Source: a virus
DNA: 33,317 nt
Direction: 5' to 3' (one strand)
Virus record (IMG/VR): IMGVR_UViG_3300018080_000409
Location: 1-33,317 of that record
Shown here: one piece after another, positions 9,210 through 17,584 of the stretch
Numbering within the stretch: position 1 is the stretch's first letter
Layout: each line of letters begins with the position of its first letter
Program-made: the position numbers and the translations under genes
The notes under the pieces: generated by a model
Database searches by the model: none
What the model was told of the DNA's origin: nothing
Seen by the model: only the letters and a program-made list of their open reading frames with translations

Positions 9210-10270
9210 ATAAAGTTCACCTCATCATCATTATTGTTTATGTAACTAATTAACTTATTAATCTCATGACATTTACAACATACCTGACATTTGTTAAGGT
9301 TTAAGTTCTTTAACATACTAACTCGTTTTGATGAGTTCCAGATGTCATTAAACGATTGATTATATATGTTACCAAAAACAAAGTCTGGATCGTTTAACAG
9401 ATACATACAAACGCATAAGTCACCATTAGAATTAAGTACACATTCAAACTGATGACCTTCACAGATATCATAAGTCTTACCATAATCAGTTTTCATAAGA
9501 TCATTAAACTTGTCCCAAGATATTCTTAGTTCTGTATTACCGTACTTAACACCATCAATAATCTTAAGGTAACTAATTTGTTCAGATAATATTTCTCTGT
9601 TAACTTTTTCTTTGTTATAAAATCTTGGTAACACCGGTCTAACTTGTAAGTAATCAACTTTTAGTTCTGATGCCAGGTCCATTAATGATAAGGCTTCTAT
9701 CATCTGGTTTGGTTCTTGAGGCATATTCATGTTTATTCCAACTTTAATAACTGATTTGTTAATGTCACTAATAACATCAATTACTTTTTCAACTGCATTA
9801 ACACCTTTAATGTCAAGATAATGTTGACGATCGTTTGTGTCTAACGAGTATCTAACCCATTTACAACACGTTTCAATAGTACGATTATACTCTTTTGGAT
9901 AAAGTCCACAAGTCATTAATCCCTGATCAAGTCCAAGTTTCTTAGCATAGTTTAAGATACTACAAAAGTCTGGATGTTGTGTAGGTTCACCACCTCCTGA
10001 CCAAGTAACAGATTTACCACCTGCTTCAACATATTCTTTAAGGAACTGTTTAAGTTTATCTGTCTTGATAACATTATTATTCTTAGCTGAATAACTTGAA
10101 ATGCACCATTTACAAGACAACGGACATCTATCAGTCAAGTTAACTTCAATTAAGATTGGCGAATCAGTTGATCCTGATACTTTGTACTGGTTTAGTTTGT
10201 TACTATGCTTAAACATCTTAACTTGACTATTAAACGGATTGTCTGTTACAACTTGCATATACTCATTCAT
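9206..10270 (-). CDS. Radical SAM enzyme with SPASM-like C-terminus
   Basis: A 354-residue enzyme. The radical SAM iron-sulfur motif CPLSCKWC is seen with Cys49, Cys53 and Cys56 (C-x3-C-x2-C), followed by a GGGEPT motif (SWSGGGEPTQHPDF) that contacts SAM. The C-terminal region holds a second cysteine set (CEGHQFECVLNSNG, CVCMYLL, then KCQVCCKC) like the SPASM or twitch domain, which binds extra clusters in peptide-modifying and sugar-modifying enzymes. It starts 8 nt inside the end of the sugar dehydratase gene. The substrate is not evident; sugar or peptide modification are both possible. Viruses rarely carry such enzymes next to glycosyltransferases. Confidence 0.85.
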   Translation of the reverse strand: MNEYMQVVTDNPFNSQVKMFKHSNKLNQYKVSGSTDSPILIEVNLTDRCPLSCKWCISSYSAKNNNVIKTDKLKQFLKEYVEAGGKSVTWSGGGEPTQHPDFCSILNYAKKLGLDQGLMTCGLYPKEYNRTIETCCKWVRYSLDTNDRQHYLDIKGVNAVEKVIDVISDINKSVIKVGINMNMPQEPNQMIEALSLMDLASELKVDYLQVRPVLPRFYNKEKVNREILSEQISYLKIIDGVKYGNTELRISWDKFNDLMKTDYGKTYDICEGHQFECVLNSNGDLCVCMYLLNDPDFVFGNIYNQSFNDIWNSSKRVSMLKNLNLNKCQVCCKCHEINKLISYINNNDDEVNFI

Positions 10271-11183
10271 CTTGAATCATCTCTCTTAATATTGTATCAA
10301 TATCTTTATACGCTTGAAGCTGGTTCATGTTCCTTAACTTTGAATCGTCAAGACTGTACCTTCTATCATGCCCAGGTCTAGCATGATGAAAATCTATCCA
10401 TTTAATCATGTTATCAGGTAACTTTTCTTTCTTGATAATTTCATAAATTTTTGATGCTAACGTATATACATCAACCTCGATACCAGCAATATGAAATATC
10501 TCTTTAGGTTTAATATCTTTTAACAATAAATAATGTACGTCTGCTGCTACATCCTCTGCATATACCCAGTGTCGTGACGCAACGTCATCTTTACCTGTTC
10601 CGTGTAATATTATCTTTTGTTCGTTCCTTATTGCTTTGATAGTCTTACCTATAAACTTATTTTCATTTTCACCTTGTCCGATTACGTTCATACACCTAAC
10701 GATAAATATGTTAAGTCCAAACGAATGTGCAAAAGAATAAGCTAACATCTCTTGAGATGCTTTTGTTGCTGAATAAGGATTGGAAGGTTTAAACGGAGCA
10801 GATTCATTAAACGATTCAGTACGTTTAGCTGGTCCTAACACTTCATCACTAGAGAACAAACAAACCTTTGCCTGTTCCTGATGTTTTTTGATCCATTCAA
10901 ACAATATACCAGTAAACATAACATTATCAAGAATGAAAGGCATAACATCATCAAGACTTTCATCAACTTGTGTTCTTGCTGCCGTGTGAACGATGTAATC
11001 AAACTTAACCTTATTCATTTGATGTATGTGCTTATTAATGTAAACCCTATCACTGTTTGGAACCCTGTCTGAACTACTTCTTGTTAATGCATAAATTATC
11101 CAGTCTGTATGTTCCAAGAAATACTTAACCATGTTATGAGCTATGAACCCATTTGCTCCAGTAATCAATATCCTTTTAGTCAA
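10263..11183 (-). CDS. NAD-dependent sugar-nucleotide epimerase/dehydratase (RmlB-like)
   Basis: A 306-residue extended short-chain dehydrogenase/reductase. It has the NAD-binding TGANGFI at residues 8-14, the SSDEV phrase matching the S/T-DEV active-site region of dTDP-glucose 4,6-dehydratases, the NPYSATKAS motif with the Y-x3-K catalytic pair, and ARPGHDRRYSLD near the C-terminus, a signature of RmlB-type dehydratases. It would convert an NDP-hexose to a 4-keto-6-deoxy sugar in the cytosol. The start is TTG at 11183, preceded by GGGTGA at a spacing of 6 nt. It overlaps both neighbours by 8 nt, so the cassette is translated as a unit. Confidence 0.85.
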   Translation of the reverse strand: MTKRILITGANGFIAHNMVKYFLEHTDWIIYALTRSSSDRVPNSDRVYINKHIHQMNKVKFDYIVHTAARTQVDESLDDVMPFILDNVMFTGILFEWIKKHQEQAKVCLFSSDEVLGPAKRTESFNESAPFKPSNPYSATKASQEMLAYSFAHSFGLNIFIVRCMNVIGQGENENKFIGKTIKAIRNEQKIILHGTGKDDVASRHWVYAEDVAADVHYLLLKDIKPKEIFHIAGIEVDVYTLASKIYEIIKKEKLPDNMIKWIDFHHARPGHDRRYSLDDSKLRNMNQLQAYKDIDTILREMIQDE

Positions 11184-11745
11184 AATGCTTCACCCATTCA
11201 ACTTTTTTGTTTCTATAAGTCAATTTATCTTTCATGTTAAGGTGAGGTTTAGATTCTTTTTCATAATCAATCTCCATTAACACTGCATCAGGATTATAAA
11301 CAATCTCTTTCAAATGTATTGTTACATCTGTTAGCTCTGTATCGCCATAGTTTTGCTTGTAATCATCAGAAAATAAGCCCATGTCATAAGGCAATTTCTC
11401 AATTAACTTTCGGGATATAAGCCCTGCTGTGGCTATATGACCATACCATTTCCCATCATTAAACACGCACAAACCTTTACCAGTCTTTTGTAACGTATCA
11501 TAAGCGATCTTAACATAATTAATACCTGGAAAATAATCGTCACAAGAATAAATTAAATAATCATAGTTTAGGTTTCTGGCTGCCCAGTTCTGCATTGCAA
11601 CCCAACCTTCTTTATATTCATCTTCCATCAAATATACTTGCACAGGCATCCCAGCTCTTGATTTGTGTATGTCGGCTGCCTTTGTTGCCTGTTCAATTTC
11701 ACCCTTTCTGTAAGGGATTACTACTAATATCTTCTCATCATCCAA
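11176..11745 (-). CDS. Putative GT-A glycosyltransferase, TTG start
   Basis: A 189-residue protein with a GT-A fold pattern: an ILVVIPYRKGE beta strand and loop at the N-terminus, a NYDYLIYSCDDYF segment holding the acidic metal and nucleotide-binding motif (D-D-Y in place of D-x-D), then a substrate region. I start it at TTG 11745, because GAGGTG lies 6 nt upstream. A GTG three codons earlier (11754) would lie inside the ribosome site. It is first in the sugar cassette and overlaps the dehydratase gene by 8 nt. The donor sugar is unknown. Confidence 0.7.
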   Translation of the reverse strand: MDDEKILVVIPYRKGEIEQATKAADIHKSRAGMPVQVYLMEDEYKEGWVAMQNWAARNLNYDYLIYSCDDYFPGINYVKIAYDTLQKTGKGLCVFNDGKWYGHIATAGLISRKLIEKLPYDMGLFSDDYKQNYGDTELTDVTIHLKEIVYNPDAVLMEIDYEKESKPHLNMKDKLTYRNKKVEWVKHFD

Positions 11746-11763
11746 TTCAAACACCTCAATTAA

Positions 11764-11785
11764 TCAAAAATTAAAAAAATAAAAA
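11764..11785 (-). terminator. Poly-T stretch after the tail tube pair, candidate archaeal terminator
   Basis: On the minus strand this reads as runs of T broken by single A bases (TTTTTATTTTTTTAATTTTT), directly after the stop of the 44-aa gene. Archaeal polymerase terminates at U-tracts without a hairpin, so this could separate the tail tube transcript from the sugar cassette. It may also be plain AT-rich spacer. Confidence 0.35.
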
Positions 11786-11920
11786 TTATTCTTCTTCTTT
11801 CTTACTGCTTTTCTTCTTCTTAGGATATCTACCTGCAACTGCTGTTCCTGATGCAGTCATCCTAACAATAGTTACTGTACCGTCACCGTTATCAGTTTCA
11901 GATAGTATTTTATCTTTCAT
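11786..11920 (-). CDS. Small basic protein after the tail tube gene
   Basis: A 44-residue ORF starting 3 nt after the stop of the tail tube gene. It begins MKDKILSETDNGDGT, has a short beta-type middle (TVTIVRMTASGTAVAG) and ends in a Lys/Glu tail (KKKKSSKKEEE). No strong ribosome site is seen, so it may be made by re-initiation. I do not recognise it. A poly-T stretch follows it. Position next to the tube gene suggests a tail accessory role. Confidence 0.6.
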   Translation of the reverse strand: MKDKILSETDNGDGTVTIVRMTASGTAVAGRYPKKKKSSKKEEE

Positions 11921-11922
11921 CT

Positions 11923-12645
11923 TTAATTAGTGTACCTGTATCTTGTGGTTGTAGTTCCAGCTGTCCAACTAGGTGTTGTAGTAGCTGACCAATCAAGATA
12001 ACCTTTAGATATCCTTAACAGACCTGAATTACTTGCTGCATCTGTTGCAGTTGTAGTCATACTAGCTAAGATTGTTGATGTAGTACCATTATAGATACCT
12101 TCTTGTTCAATAAAGTTAGCAAATCCGTCAGAGTCTGCTGATGAAAATTCTAGGTTAAGTGTTCCTTTCATATATTCATCTGCTGAAAATTCTTTATCAA
12201 ACGTAACTGACTTAACGTCACAACAAATCATTCTGTATATTGCTTGATCTTGTGATGGTACAGTTACAGTATTACCTGAGTTAGATACATGATACTGACT
12301 GTCTTGGAACCAGAATATGATTCTCCATCTACTTGTTGCGTCTGTTGATAATACTAATCTATTGTTTGATGAGTCTGGTGTAGTTGAATTACTACCGAAC
12401 TGTGCAAAGTCAAAGAAAGTATCGTTTATCATTATGTCAAAACTTAATGTAAACTTCTCTCTTGGTTTCTGGAAGTTAAATGTTTTACCTCCAAATGCAT
12501 ACACGTCTTCTGTAGGTTGAGCTCCTCCACCAGAGTTCCATGTTAATACTTTTCCATCAACGTTTGTGATGGTTTGTGAACCTTCTCTTTCGAAAGTGAT
12601 TATTACATCTTCACCTTCATAATGGTCCAAACTTGTTATTGCCAT
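11923..12645 (-). CDS. Major tail tube protein
   Basis: A 240-residue beta-rich protein located between tail completion proteins and the tail chaperones. The layout (an N-terminal beta domain with QTITNVDGKVLTWNSGGGAQ, a KPREKFTLSFDIMINDTFFD middle, and a late SADEYMKGTLNLEFSSADS strand pair) is that of phage tail tube subunits. The ribosome site AAAGGTGAT is one of the clearest in the window, which fits a highly expressed virion protein. No sheath gene is found next to it, which argues for a non-contractile tail. Confidence 0.7.
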   Translation of the reverse strand: MAITSLDHYEGEDVIITFEREGSQTITNVDGKVLTWNSGGGAQPTEDVYAFGGKTFNFQKPREKFTLSFDIMINDTFFDFAQFGSNSTTPDSSNNRLVLSTDATSRWRIIFWFQDSQYHVSNSGNTVTVPSQDQAIYRMICCDVKSVTFDKEFSADEYMKGTLNLEFSSADSDGFANFIEQEGIYNGTTSTILASMTTTATDAASNSGLLRISKGYLDWSATTTPSWTAGTTTTRYRYTN

Positions 12646-12688
12646 TATTTATCACCTTTTAGTTTTATAATTAATTTTGTCACTCGAC

Positions 12689-13180
12689 TCATTGTACTTT
12701 CCAACCAGATATACTATCTCCAGCTTGTGGCACTCCACCACTCTTGTCATTCACTAATAAACTTGCAACTTGATTATTTATCTGTTCCACGTCATAACTT
12801 ATAAATTTTAATATTGCTTTCTCAAACGGATGTTTGGCTACTGAACCTCTATCATTAGGTCCTCTTGAACTTTTATCTGACCTTCTTGTTCCATATTCAA
12901 CCCATTCAGGCTTGATACCCCTACCTTTTCTTTTCATCTCAACTTTCAAGTAAGCGTCTTTATAATCAACAAAGATTGTCTTGTTTAATGATTGGGGAGT
13001 ATTATGTCCATTTGCAGTGTAACCATGATAAGGTAATATGTTAATCTGATCTCTAACACGTTTAACTATCCTACGACCATAATATTTAGCTAAACCTGTC
13101 TTTCTAAACTCTCTCATAGTCTGTTGAATACCAGTTAACTTTGAGAATGCATCCTTAATATCAACTGATACATTTATCAT
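12689..13180 (-). CDS. Tail completion / head-tail joining protein (HK97 gp10-like)
   Basis: A 163-residue basic protein. The N-terminal helix, the RRIVKRVRDQINILPYHGYT segment and the VEYGTRR phrase followed by a HPFEKAI segment fit the HK97 gp10 family, which joins the head connector to the tail. It overlaps the upstream gene by ATGA (13177-13180). The 43-nt gap after it holds several in-frame stops and the GGTGAT site of the tail tube gene. Confidence 0.75.
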   Translation of the reverse strand: MINVSVDIKDAFSKLTGIQQTMREFRKTGLAKYYGRRIVKRVRDQINILPYHGYTANGHNTPQSLNKTIFVDYKDAYLKVEMKRKGRGIKPEWVEYGTRRSDKSSRGPNDRGSVAKHPFEKAILKFISYDVEQINNQVASLLVNDKSGGVPQAGDSISGWKVQ

Positions 13181-13608
13181 TGTGAAATAAACCTAAAAGA
13201 AACAATAAGATCAATCCTATGTTTCTTTTTACCCCCTTCCTGCCAACTGTCAGATACACCTTCACCAATGTTCATATTCTTTAGTCCGTTACCTGCTAAG
13301 ACTGTCCTACCACTTAATAACGAATTTGTAACTTCATCGGTTAAAGCTTTAACGTTCTGAGCAGAATTATGATATATTGATATAGCAATCATAACATCTG
13401 AATTTGTTTTTAAGCCTGTTACAGTTTCTTTATTAATTGATGCTGAAGGTGAATTAATTATTACAACTGGATATCCTTTATCTTCAATCAGTTGACTGTT
13501 GAATGCCGAGAAAATGTTATTTGTAGATATTGCGTATGTTCCTGTTTGTAACAGATTATATACTGCGTCCCATGAACTTGTTCTTATTGTTGCTCTTGTA
13601 ACTGCCAT
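13177..13608 (-). CDS. Tail terminator/completion-like protein
   Basis: A 143-residue protein. I start it at the ATG at 13608 (MAVTRATIRTSS), with a GAGG 4 nt upstream; the frame is open a few codons further. The pattern of an N-terminal helix (WDAVYNLLQ), then strands including GYPVVIINSPSA and a C-terminal HRIDLIVSFRF, fits small tail terminator proteins. It lies between the head closure gene and the gp10-like gene, which agrees with that role. Recognition is weak. Confidence 0.55.
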   Translation of the reverse strand: MAVTRATIRTSSWDAVYNLLQTGTYAISTNNIFSAFNSQLIEDKGYPVVIINSPSASINKETVTGLKTNSDVMIAISIYHNSAQNVKALTDEVTNSLLSGRTVLAGNGLKNMNIGEGVSDSWQEGGKKKHRIDLIVSFRFISQ

Positions 13609-13647
13609 TTTGCCTCGTAGCAAGTGACATATATGTCAAATATGCCA

Positions 13648-14046
13648 TTACCAATTTATTATATCATCAACTCGTGTCAATGATACTTGATTAAATACTA
13701 AAATGCTTTGTGCCCTTGTAGGTTGAATTTCAATAACCCTATAATTGACACCATCAATGTTAACTCTATCGTTAACTGATATTGTAACGTCATCTCTAAA
13801 TATCTTTGAATCGTTACCCAAAGTTTCCATACCCTGCATAACCATTGATAATTGACTCTTTATATTGATACCATCAACAACTTTAGTTTCTGTTATTACT
13901 GCTGTTGTTCCCCAGCTTGTGATTGTTTCATCACCTTCATCTGAAGTAGTCTTTGTTGCTGACGAATAAGGATAAACTGTTGAATCGTTACCAAAAGTAT
14001 TCACTAAGTTTCTAGTAGTAGTTACCAATGAATTTGCTAACGCCAT
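13648..14046 (-). CDS. Head closure / head-tail stopper-like protein
   Basis: A 132-residue beta-rich protein. The central phrase NDRVNIDGVNYRVIEIQPTR is typical of head closure (stopper) proteins, where an SH3-like barrel plugs the connector. It overlaps the upstream gene by one nucleotide (TTAATGG junction at 14046). The product would close the portal vertex after packaging. Assignment rests on this motif and on gene order. Confidence 0.6.
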   Translation of the reverse strand: MALANSLVTTTRNLVNTFGNDSTVYPYSSATKTTSDEGDETITSWGTTAVITETKVVDGINIKSQLSMVMQGMETLGNDSKIFRDDVTISVNDRVNIDGVNYRVIEIQPTRAQSILVFNQVSLTRVDDIINW

Positions 14047-14402
14047 TAAACATCCTCTGAATCTTTAAACAATATTCTTAACCCACTTAACGAATAACCT
14101 TGTATTACTGCTGCCCTGTCTGCTTCAACCTTGAAATAGTTACGCATTGATGTCAAATCTTTTTCACCAACACTTAATGTCCCTATTGTCTTATTGACAC
14201 CATCAACACCACCAATAACCTGATTAACTGTCATTGCATCTGCTAATGGTCTTATGACTGAATCGTCACTTGATGATCCACCAGCAGCAACAACAAAGTT
14301 ACTTGCCCTGTTAATGATGGATGTAACAGCAGTTGTACCACCATCTACTGCATCATAGATTTCGCCTGTGTCAGCCGATACGTCACTTATTGAAACTGTC
14401 AT
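14046..14402 (-). CDS. Head-tail adaptor-like protein
   Basis: A 118-residue protein. The start is the ATG at 14402, with GGTGAT 8 nt upstream; an earlier in-frame start lies inside the ribosome site. It is Ala, Gly, Ser and Asp rich, with helical segments (AVTSIINRASNFVVAAGG; ADRAAVIQGYSLSGLRILF). Its place before the head closure and tail completion genes suggests a connector (adaptor) protein. I do not recognise the family. Confidence 0.55.
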   Translation of the reverse strand: MTVSISDVSADTGEIYDAVDGGTTAVTSIINRASNFVVAAGGSSSDDSVIRPLADAMTVNQVIGGVDGVNKTIGTLSVGEKDLTSMRNYFKVEADRAAVIQGYSLSGLRILFKDSEDV

Positions 14403-14425
14403 GTTAATAATCACCCATTTAACAT

Positions 14426-14593
14426 TTATAAAATAGTTGTTTTCTTAACTTCATCAAAGATTACTATGTTATATATGCCTTTAACCATCATTGCATCTTT
14501 ATCTTCAAACTGATAAGCAATTCCACCTTTCAGTTTACCTAGTTTTGGATGATTAACTGTTGTTCCTTTCTTAGTGTTTAATACCCATTTCAT
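14426..14593 (-). CDS. Hypothetical small head-region protein
   Basis: A 55-residue protein (MKWVLNTKKGTTVNHPKLG start). The start at 14593 overlaps the stop of the coiled-coil gene by ATGA, and AAGGTGG lies upstream. Its short beta-type pattern (GGIAYQFEDKDAMMVKGIYN) is reminiscent of small proteins near connector genes in phages. No further assignment is possible. Confidence 0.65.
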   Translation of the reverse strand: MKWVLNTKKGTTVNHPKLGKLKGGIAYQFEDKDAMMVKGIYNIVIFDEVKKTTIL

Positions 14594-14805
14594 TTTAAGT
14601 CCACCTTCTTTAATATTGATGATATCTTTGACCACTTAGAGTTCAGCTCAGTTATCTGACCTTCTTTCTGTGCAAGTTGGTTCTTTAATGAGTTTATCTC
14701 ACTTCTTAAACTTTCAACCATCCGTTCCTGAGATGCTATTTGGTTGTTCTTATCTTTAATCTTTTTCTGTATGTTGTCAAACAAGTCATTCAATTCATAA
14801 TCCAT
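14590..14805 (-). CDS. Coiled-coil protein
   Basis: A 71-residue protein that is almost entirely a predicted coiled coil: heptads run from residue 10 to 65 (RMVESLRSEINSLKNQLAQK). The ribosome site GAGGTGA lies 7 nt before the ATG. It lies between a small membrane protein and the connector genes, and may be a small scaffold or stalk protein. No enzymatic motifs. Confidence 0.65.
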   Translation of the reverse strand: MDYELNDLFDNIQKKIKDKNNQIASQERMVESLRSEINSLKNQLAQKEGQITELNSKWSKISSILKKVDLK

Positions 14806-14812
14806 TTACAAT

Positions 14813-14995
14813 TCACCTCTTAAGATAAAATTCAATAGTTGACCAGATTCTTTCTGCACCGATACCGCCAACCCATGCCCATTGTGGTTGTCCAGCTAAC
14901 GTAGTTAACCAAAGACCTAACAATGCAATGGCTGGTCTTTTAAGTCCCAGTGCAAACTTTTTCCAATCAAATGCTTCTACTTTCTTCTTTACCAT
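14813..14995 (-). CDS. Small membrane protein
   Basis: A 60-residue protein with a basic N-terminus (MVKKKVEAFDWKKFAL), one hydrophobic segment (about residues 20-35, RPAIALLGLWLTTLAG) and a Trp-rich C-terminal half. The adjacent gene encodes a coiled-coil protein with a membrane end, so the pair may act together at the membrane, possibly in host exit or entry. A holin-like function is possible but not shown. Confidence 0.6.
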   Translation of the reverse strand: MVKKKVEAFDWKKFALGLKRPAIALLGLWLTTLAGQPQWAWVGGIGAERIWSTIEFYLKR

Positions 14996-15253
14996 TTAAC
15001 TCACCTGTTGTATTATTAAGACTACCACTGATACTATTGCAACAATTAATGTTATGGTAGCCCAATATCGTTTATCCATTACGTCTATCCGTTTATGTGC
15101 AGAGTAAGACATTTCTCTGATTGATCTAATCTTACCTGTTCCTTCATCTAACTTATCATCTATCTTTGATAACCTAAAATCATGTTCATCCTGTTTTCTT
15201 CGGATATATTCAAGATGTGTTAACATCACTTCATTAATATTTTTAGGTGCCAT
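14996..15253 (-). CDS. Coiled-coil protein with C-terminal membrane segment, holin-like
   Basis: An 85-residue protein. Residues 10-60 are charged and helical (RRKQDEHDFRLSKIDDKLDE), and residues 64-83 form a single transmembrane segment (WATITLIVAIVSVVVLIIQQ). The layout is like XhlA-type haemolysin/holin-associated proteins and other phage tail-anchored proteins. The start overlaps the stop of the upstream surface protein (15253). If the host is an archaeon, a lysis role remains speculative, because no wall-degrading enzyme is seen in the window. Confidence 0.6.
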   Translation of the reverse strand: MAPKNINEVMLTHLEYIRRKQDEHDFRLSKIDDKLDEGTGKIRSIREMSYSAHKRIDVMDKRYWATITLIVAIVSVVVLIIQQVS

Positions 15254-16035
15254 TATCTTATATTATCTATCTCTCTGTATTTGTCACATTCAGAACTGTA
15301 AGGATCGTTCCATACACAAGTAGCAATAGTAGTTCTATTTATCTCTGTACCACCACCATTAGTTATAGTTCTTGGACTAAACAGTTCCCAGATATATTCA
15401 AAAAACCTTGAGTTCCTAAGATTAACTGATAACGTTCTAACTGCTGTAAAGGTTGATATTGTTGACTTGTTAACGTAATCAAGAGTATTATTTATTTCAG
15501 TAGTTTGAGTAAAAATGTTGTTAGACGTATCATTAATGTCATTAACTATTACTTCAACATCGTTTAATGTATCGTTAATCTGATTAGTTGTATCGTTAAC
15601 GTTAGAAACGTCACTTATAATCTGAACAGTATTATTTGTTATTGTAGTTAAATTCTTATTTATTGTAGTTGTATCTGCTGGTTTTATTACAACAAATTCT
15701 CGCATTTCTGTAACTTGTGAATCATCAGAATTATTACAAGTATAAATTGCTAACCATTCACCAACTTCATCTATGATATTAATTGGATATAAATAAAATC
15801 TACTACCTAAAAGAATCATATCTTCATTATCAATGTCAGGGTTTCCAGAAGGGTCATACATTGTAATCTTACACTCAGCATCAGTTATGAAATCCGAATG
15901 GTTACTAACAAATATCTTTAATACAAATGGTTCGTCTATACAATAACTTTTATAATTTGAATCTTCGTAAGATATACCACCATAAACTGATAAGACTGAT
16001 ACAAGCAATACAAAAATAAAGATTATACGTTTCAT
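15253..16035 (-). CDS. Secreted stalk-like protein with sequon-rich coiled coil
   Basis: A 260-residue protein. I start it at the ATG at 16035, because it overlaps the upstream stop by ATGA and gives a clean signal peptide (MKRIIFIFVLLVSVLS). After a beta domain (residues 22-125) comes a region at about 130-195 with repeated N-x-T sequons at near-heptad spacing (NLT, NNT, NDT and NNT patterns), which I read as a glycosylated coiled-coil stalk. A second hydrophobic stretch is not obvious. It is similar in layout to the 516-aa protein before it and likely a partner. Function unknown; probably cell-surface or virion exposed. Confidence 0.75.
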   Translation of the reverse strand: MKRIIFIFVLLVSVLSVYGGISYEDSNYKSYCIDEPFVLKIFVSNHSDFITDAECKITMYDPSGNPDIDNEDMILLGSRFYLYPINIIDEVGEWLAIYTCNNSDDSQVTEMREFVVIKPADTTTINKNLTTITNNTVQIISDVSNVNDTTNQINDTLNDVEVIVNDINDTSNNIFTQTTEINNTLDYVNKSTISTFTAVRTLSVNLRNSRFFEYIWELFSPRTITNGGGTEINRTTIATCVWNDPYSSECDKYREIDNIR

Positions 16036-17582
16036 TTGCTTATGAAAATCCTCCCTAGCCATGTTAAGATACTTGATGATATACTTTCAAAAGCTGATAC
16101 TTCATCGTTCCTGTAAGTGTGCATTGTTACTGTTGCGTTTATACAAGCTGATGATTGATTGTCAACTGGTACTTCAACTTCAATAAAACCATCGTTGGTT
16201 ACTTCTAACCTGCAATTTATATCAGTTCCGTTACAATAACTAGCTGAACAACTTTCTAAGTTTTGAACGTTATAAAAGTCATCAAAATCTATCATTCCAT
16301 CTTTAACACTATCAGTGTAAGCGTCAACATATTCAGCAGTGTTTAAATCTAACCTTAAATCAATGTTACCAGCGTTACCGTCAGGCATCCAATCATTATA
16401 CTTGTCACTGCTCATGTTAACAGTTGTTGTCAAGATTTCGTTATTATCACCAGTAATCTGCCAGTCAGCATTGATTCCTAAGTCTGAAATCGTAATGTTG
16501 AAATTATCACTTCTATCGCTATATAACTTAATCCTTTGACCTTCATCGTTCAGTACCCAGACTTCAACAGATGCTAAACAGTTGTTAGTTCTACCTTGCA
16601 TCCATCTCTTTTCAGGTATTACCATAGCCCAACAATGATTAAGTGTCTGGTTAGCATTAATACCTCGTCTGTCAGGTTCATTTGTAGGTGTAGCTGCGAT
16701 AACTACCCTGTCCGTTGAAGTAAAAGTGTCACCGCACCAAACTTTATAATAGTTCTCAGTGTTTATTCTTTCTGTTGCGTCAACAGTTGTCACATTTGCA
16801 CAAACAGTTAATACTTCCCTTGCTTCAAAATTATCACGCCTTGTAAGTGCTTCAACGCTTAACCATTTAGATGTTTCAAAACCAATTGAAGTTGAACCTT
16901 GATATTTTTCTATGTCTGTTCCGTCTTCATCCCAACACTTATTATCACCTGTTTCACAATGGCAAGATATGTCTGCTAAATAACTTGTATCTTCAGCCAA
17001 GTTTTCAGGTTTTAATATACCACTACTAACAAATTCACCATCAATAGAATCAGTTGTAGTTTCTGATATTTGTAAAGGTGCACCATTATTATCTGTAGCA
17101 TAAACTGAACAATGTGCATTGTCTATTTTTTTACCATTTACGTCTTCAATGGTACAATCAACTGAAAAGTCTGAACCGATAAAAGCTTTAGGTTTAAACT
17201 GACAGTTGCCAATTATTAACCTGTTACCTACTGTGTCAGTGGTATTAAACGTGTCTGAACCTTCTAAGTTTGTTCCTGTAAGGTTAGCACTTGCATAAGT
17301 CCAGTTGATTGCAGTTGAAGGTATCTGGTACGTCTTAAAGAAAGGTGTGTCTTCAACAGATGGTGTTATGCCTGTATCTTCTTCAAGTATTGTCCCTGAA
17401 CCATTGTACCAAGTAAGCGTGTAAGCTTTAGACTTTTCTGTTGCGTCTGAACAAGTCATTATAGCTTCAGCAGTTTCTGTAGGGTTATAAACTTCCTTGT
17501 CAAGCGTAACTGTACAAACTGCACTGACAATGCTAGTTAACATTAAAATCATTATCATTAAACTTATTATTATTCGTTTCAT
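16032..17582 (-). CDS. Large secreted multi-domain surface protein
   Basis: A 516-residue protein with a signal peptide (MKRIIISLMIMILMLTSIVS, residues 1-20). It contains several Ig-like beta domains with paired cysteines (for example CHCETGDNKCWDEDG near residue 208, and CSASYCNGTDINC near 450) and N-x-S/T sequons. The ribosome site GGTGATT lies 5 nt before the ATG. The pattern resembles extracellular proteins seen in DPANN archaea and uncultured viruses; I recall this only as a type, not a named family. It starts 2 nt after the stop of the 839-aa protein and overlaps the next one by ATGA. A role in host-surface interaction is inferred. Confidence 0.75.
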   Translation of the reverse strand: MKRIIISLMIMILMLTSIVSAVCTVTLDKEVYNPTETAEAIMTCSDATEKSKAYTLTWYNGSGTILEEDTGITPSVEDTPFFKTYQIPSTAINWTYASANLTGTNLEGSDTFNTTDTVGNRLIIGNCQFKPKAFIGSDFSVDCTIEDVNGKKIDNAHCSVYATDNNGAPLQISETTTDSIDGEFVSSGILKPENLAEDTSYLADISCHCETGDNKCWDEDGTDIEKYQGSTSIGFETSKWLSVEALTRRDNFEAREVLTVCANVTTVDATERINTENYYKVWCGDTFTSTDRVVIAATPTNEPDRRGINANQTLNHCWAMVIPEKRWMQGRTNNCLASVEVWVLNDEGQRIKLYSDRSDNFNITISDLGINADWQITGDNNEILTTTVNMSSDKYNDWMPDGNAGNIDLRLDLNTAEYVDAYTDSVKDGMIDFDDFYNVQNLESCSASYCNGTDINCRLEVTNDGFIEVEVPVDNQSSACINATVTMHTYRNDEVSAFESISSSILTWLGRIFISK

Positions 17583-17584
17583 TT

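Noticed and set aside
11923-12645. A tail sheath gene before the tube gene
   Set aside because: No gene of suitable size or pattern is present; the neighbour upstream is a gp10-like protein.
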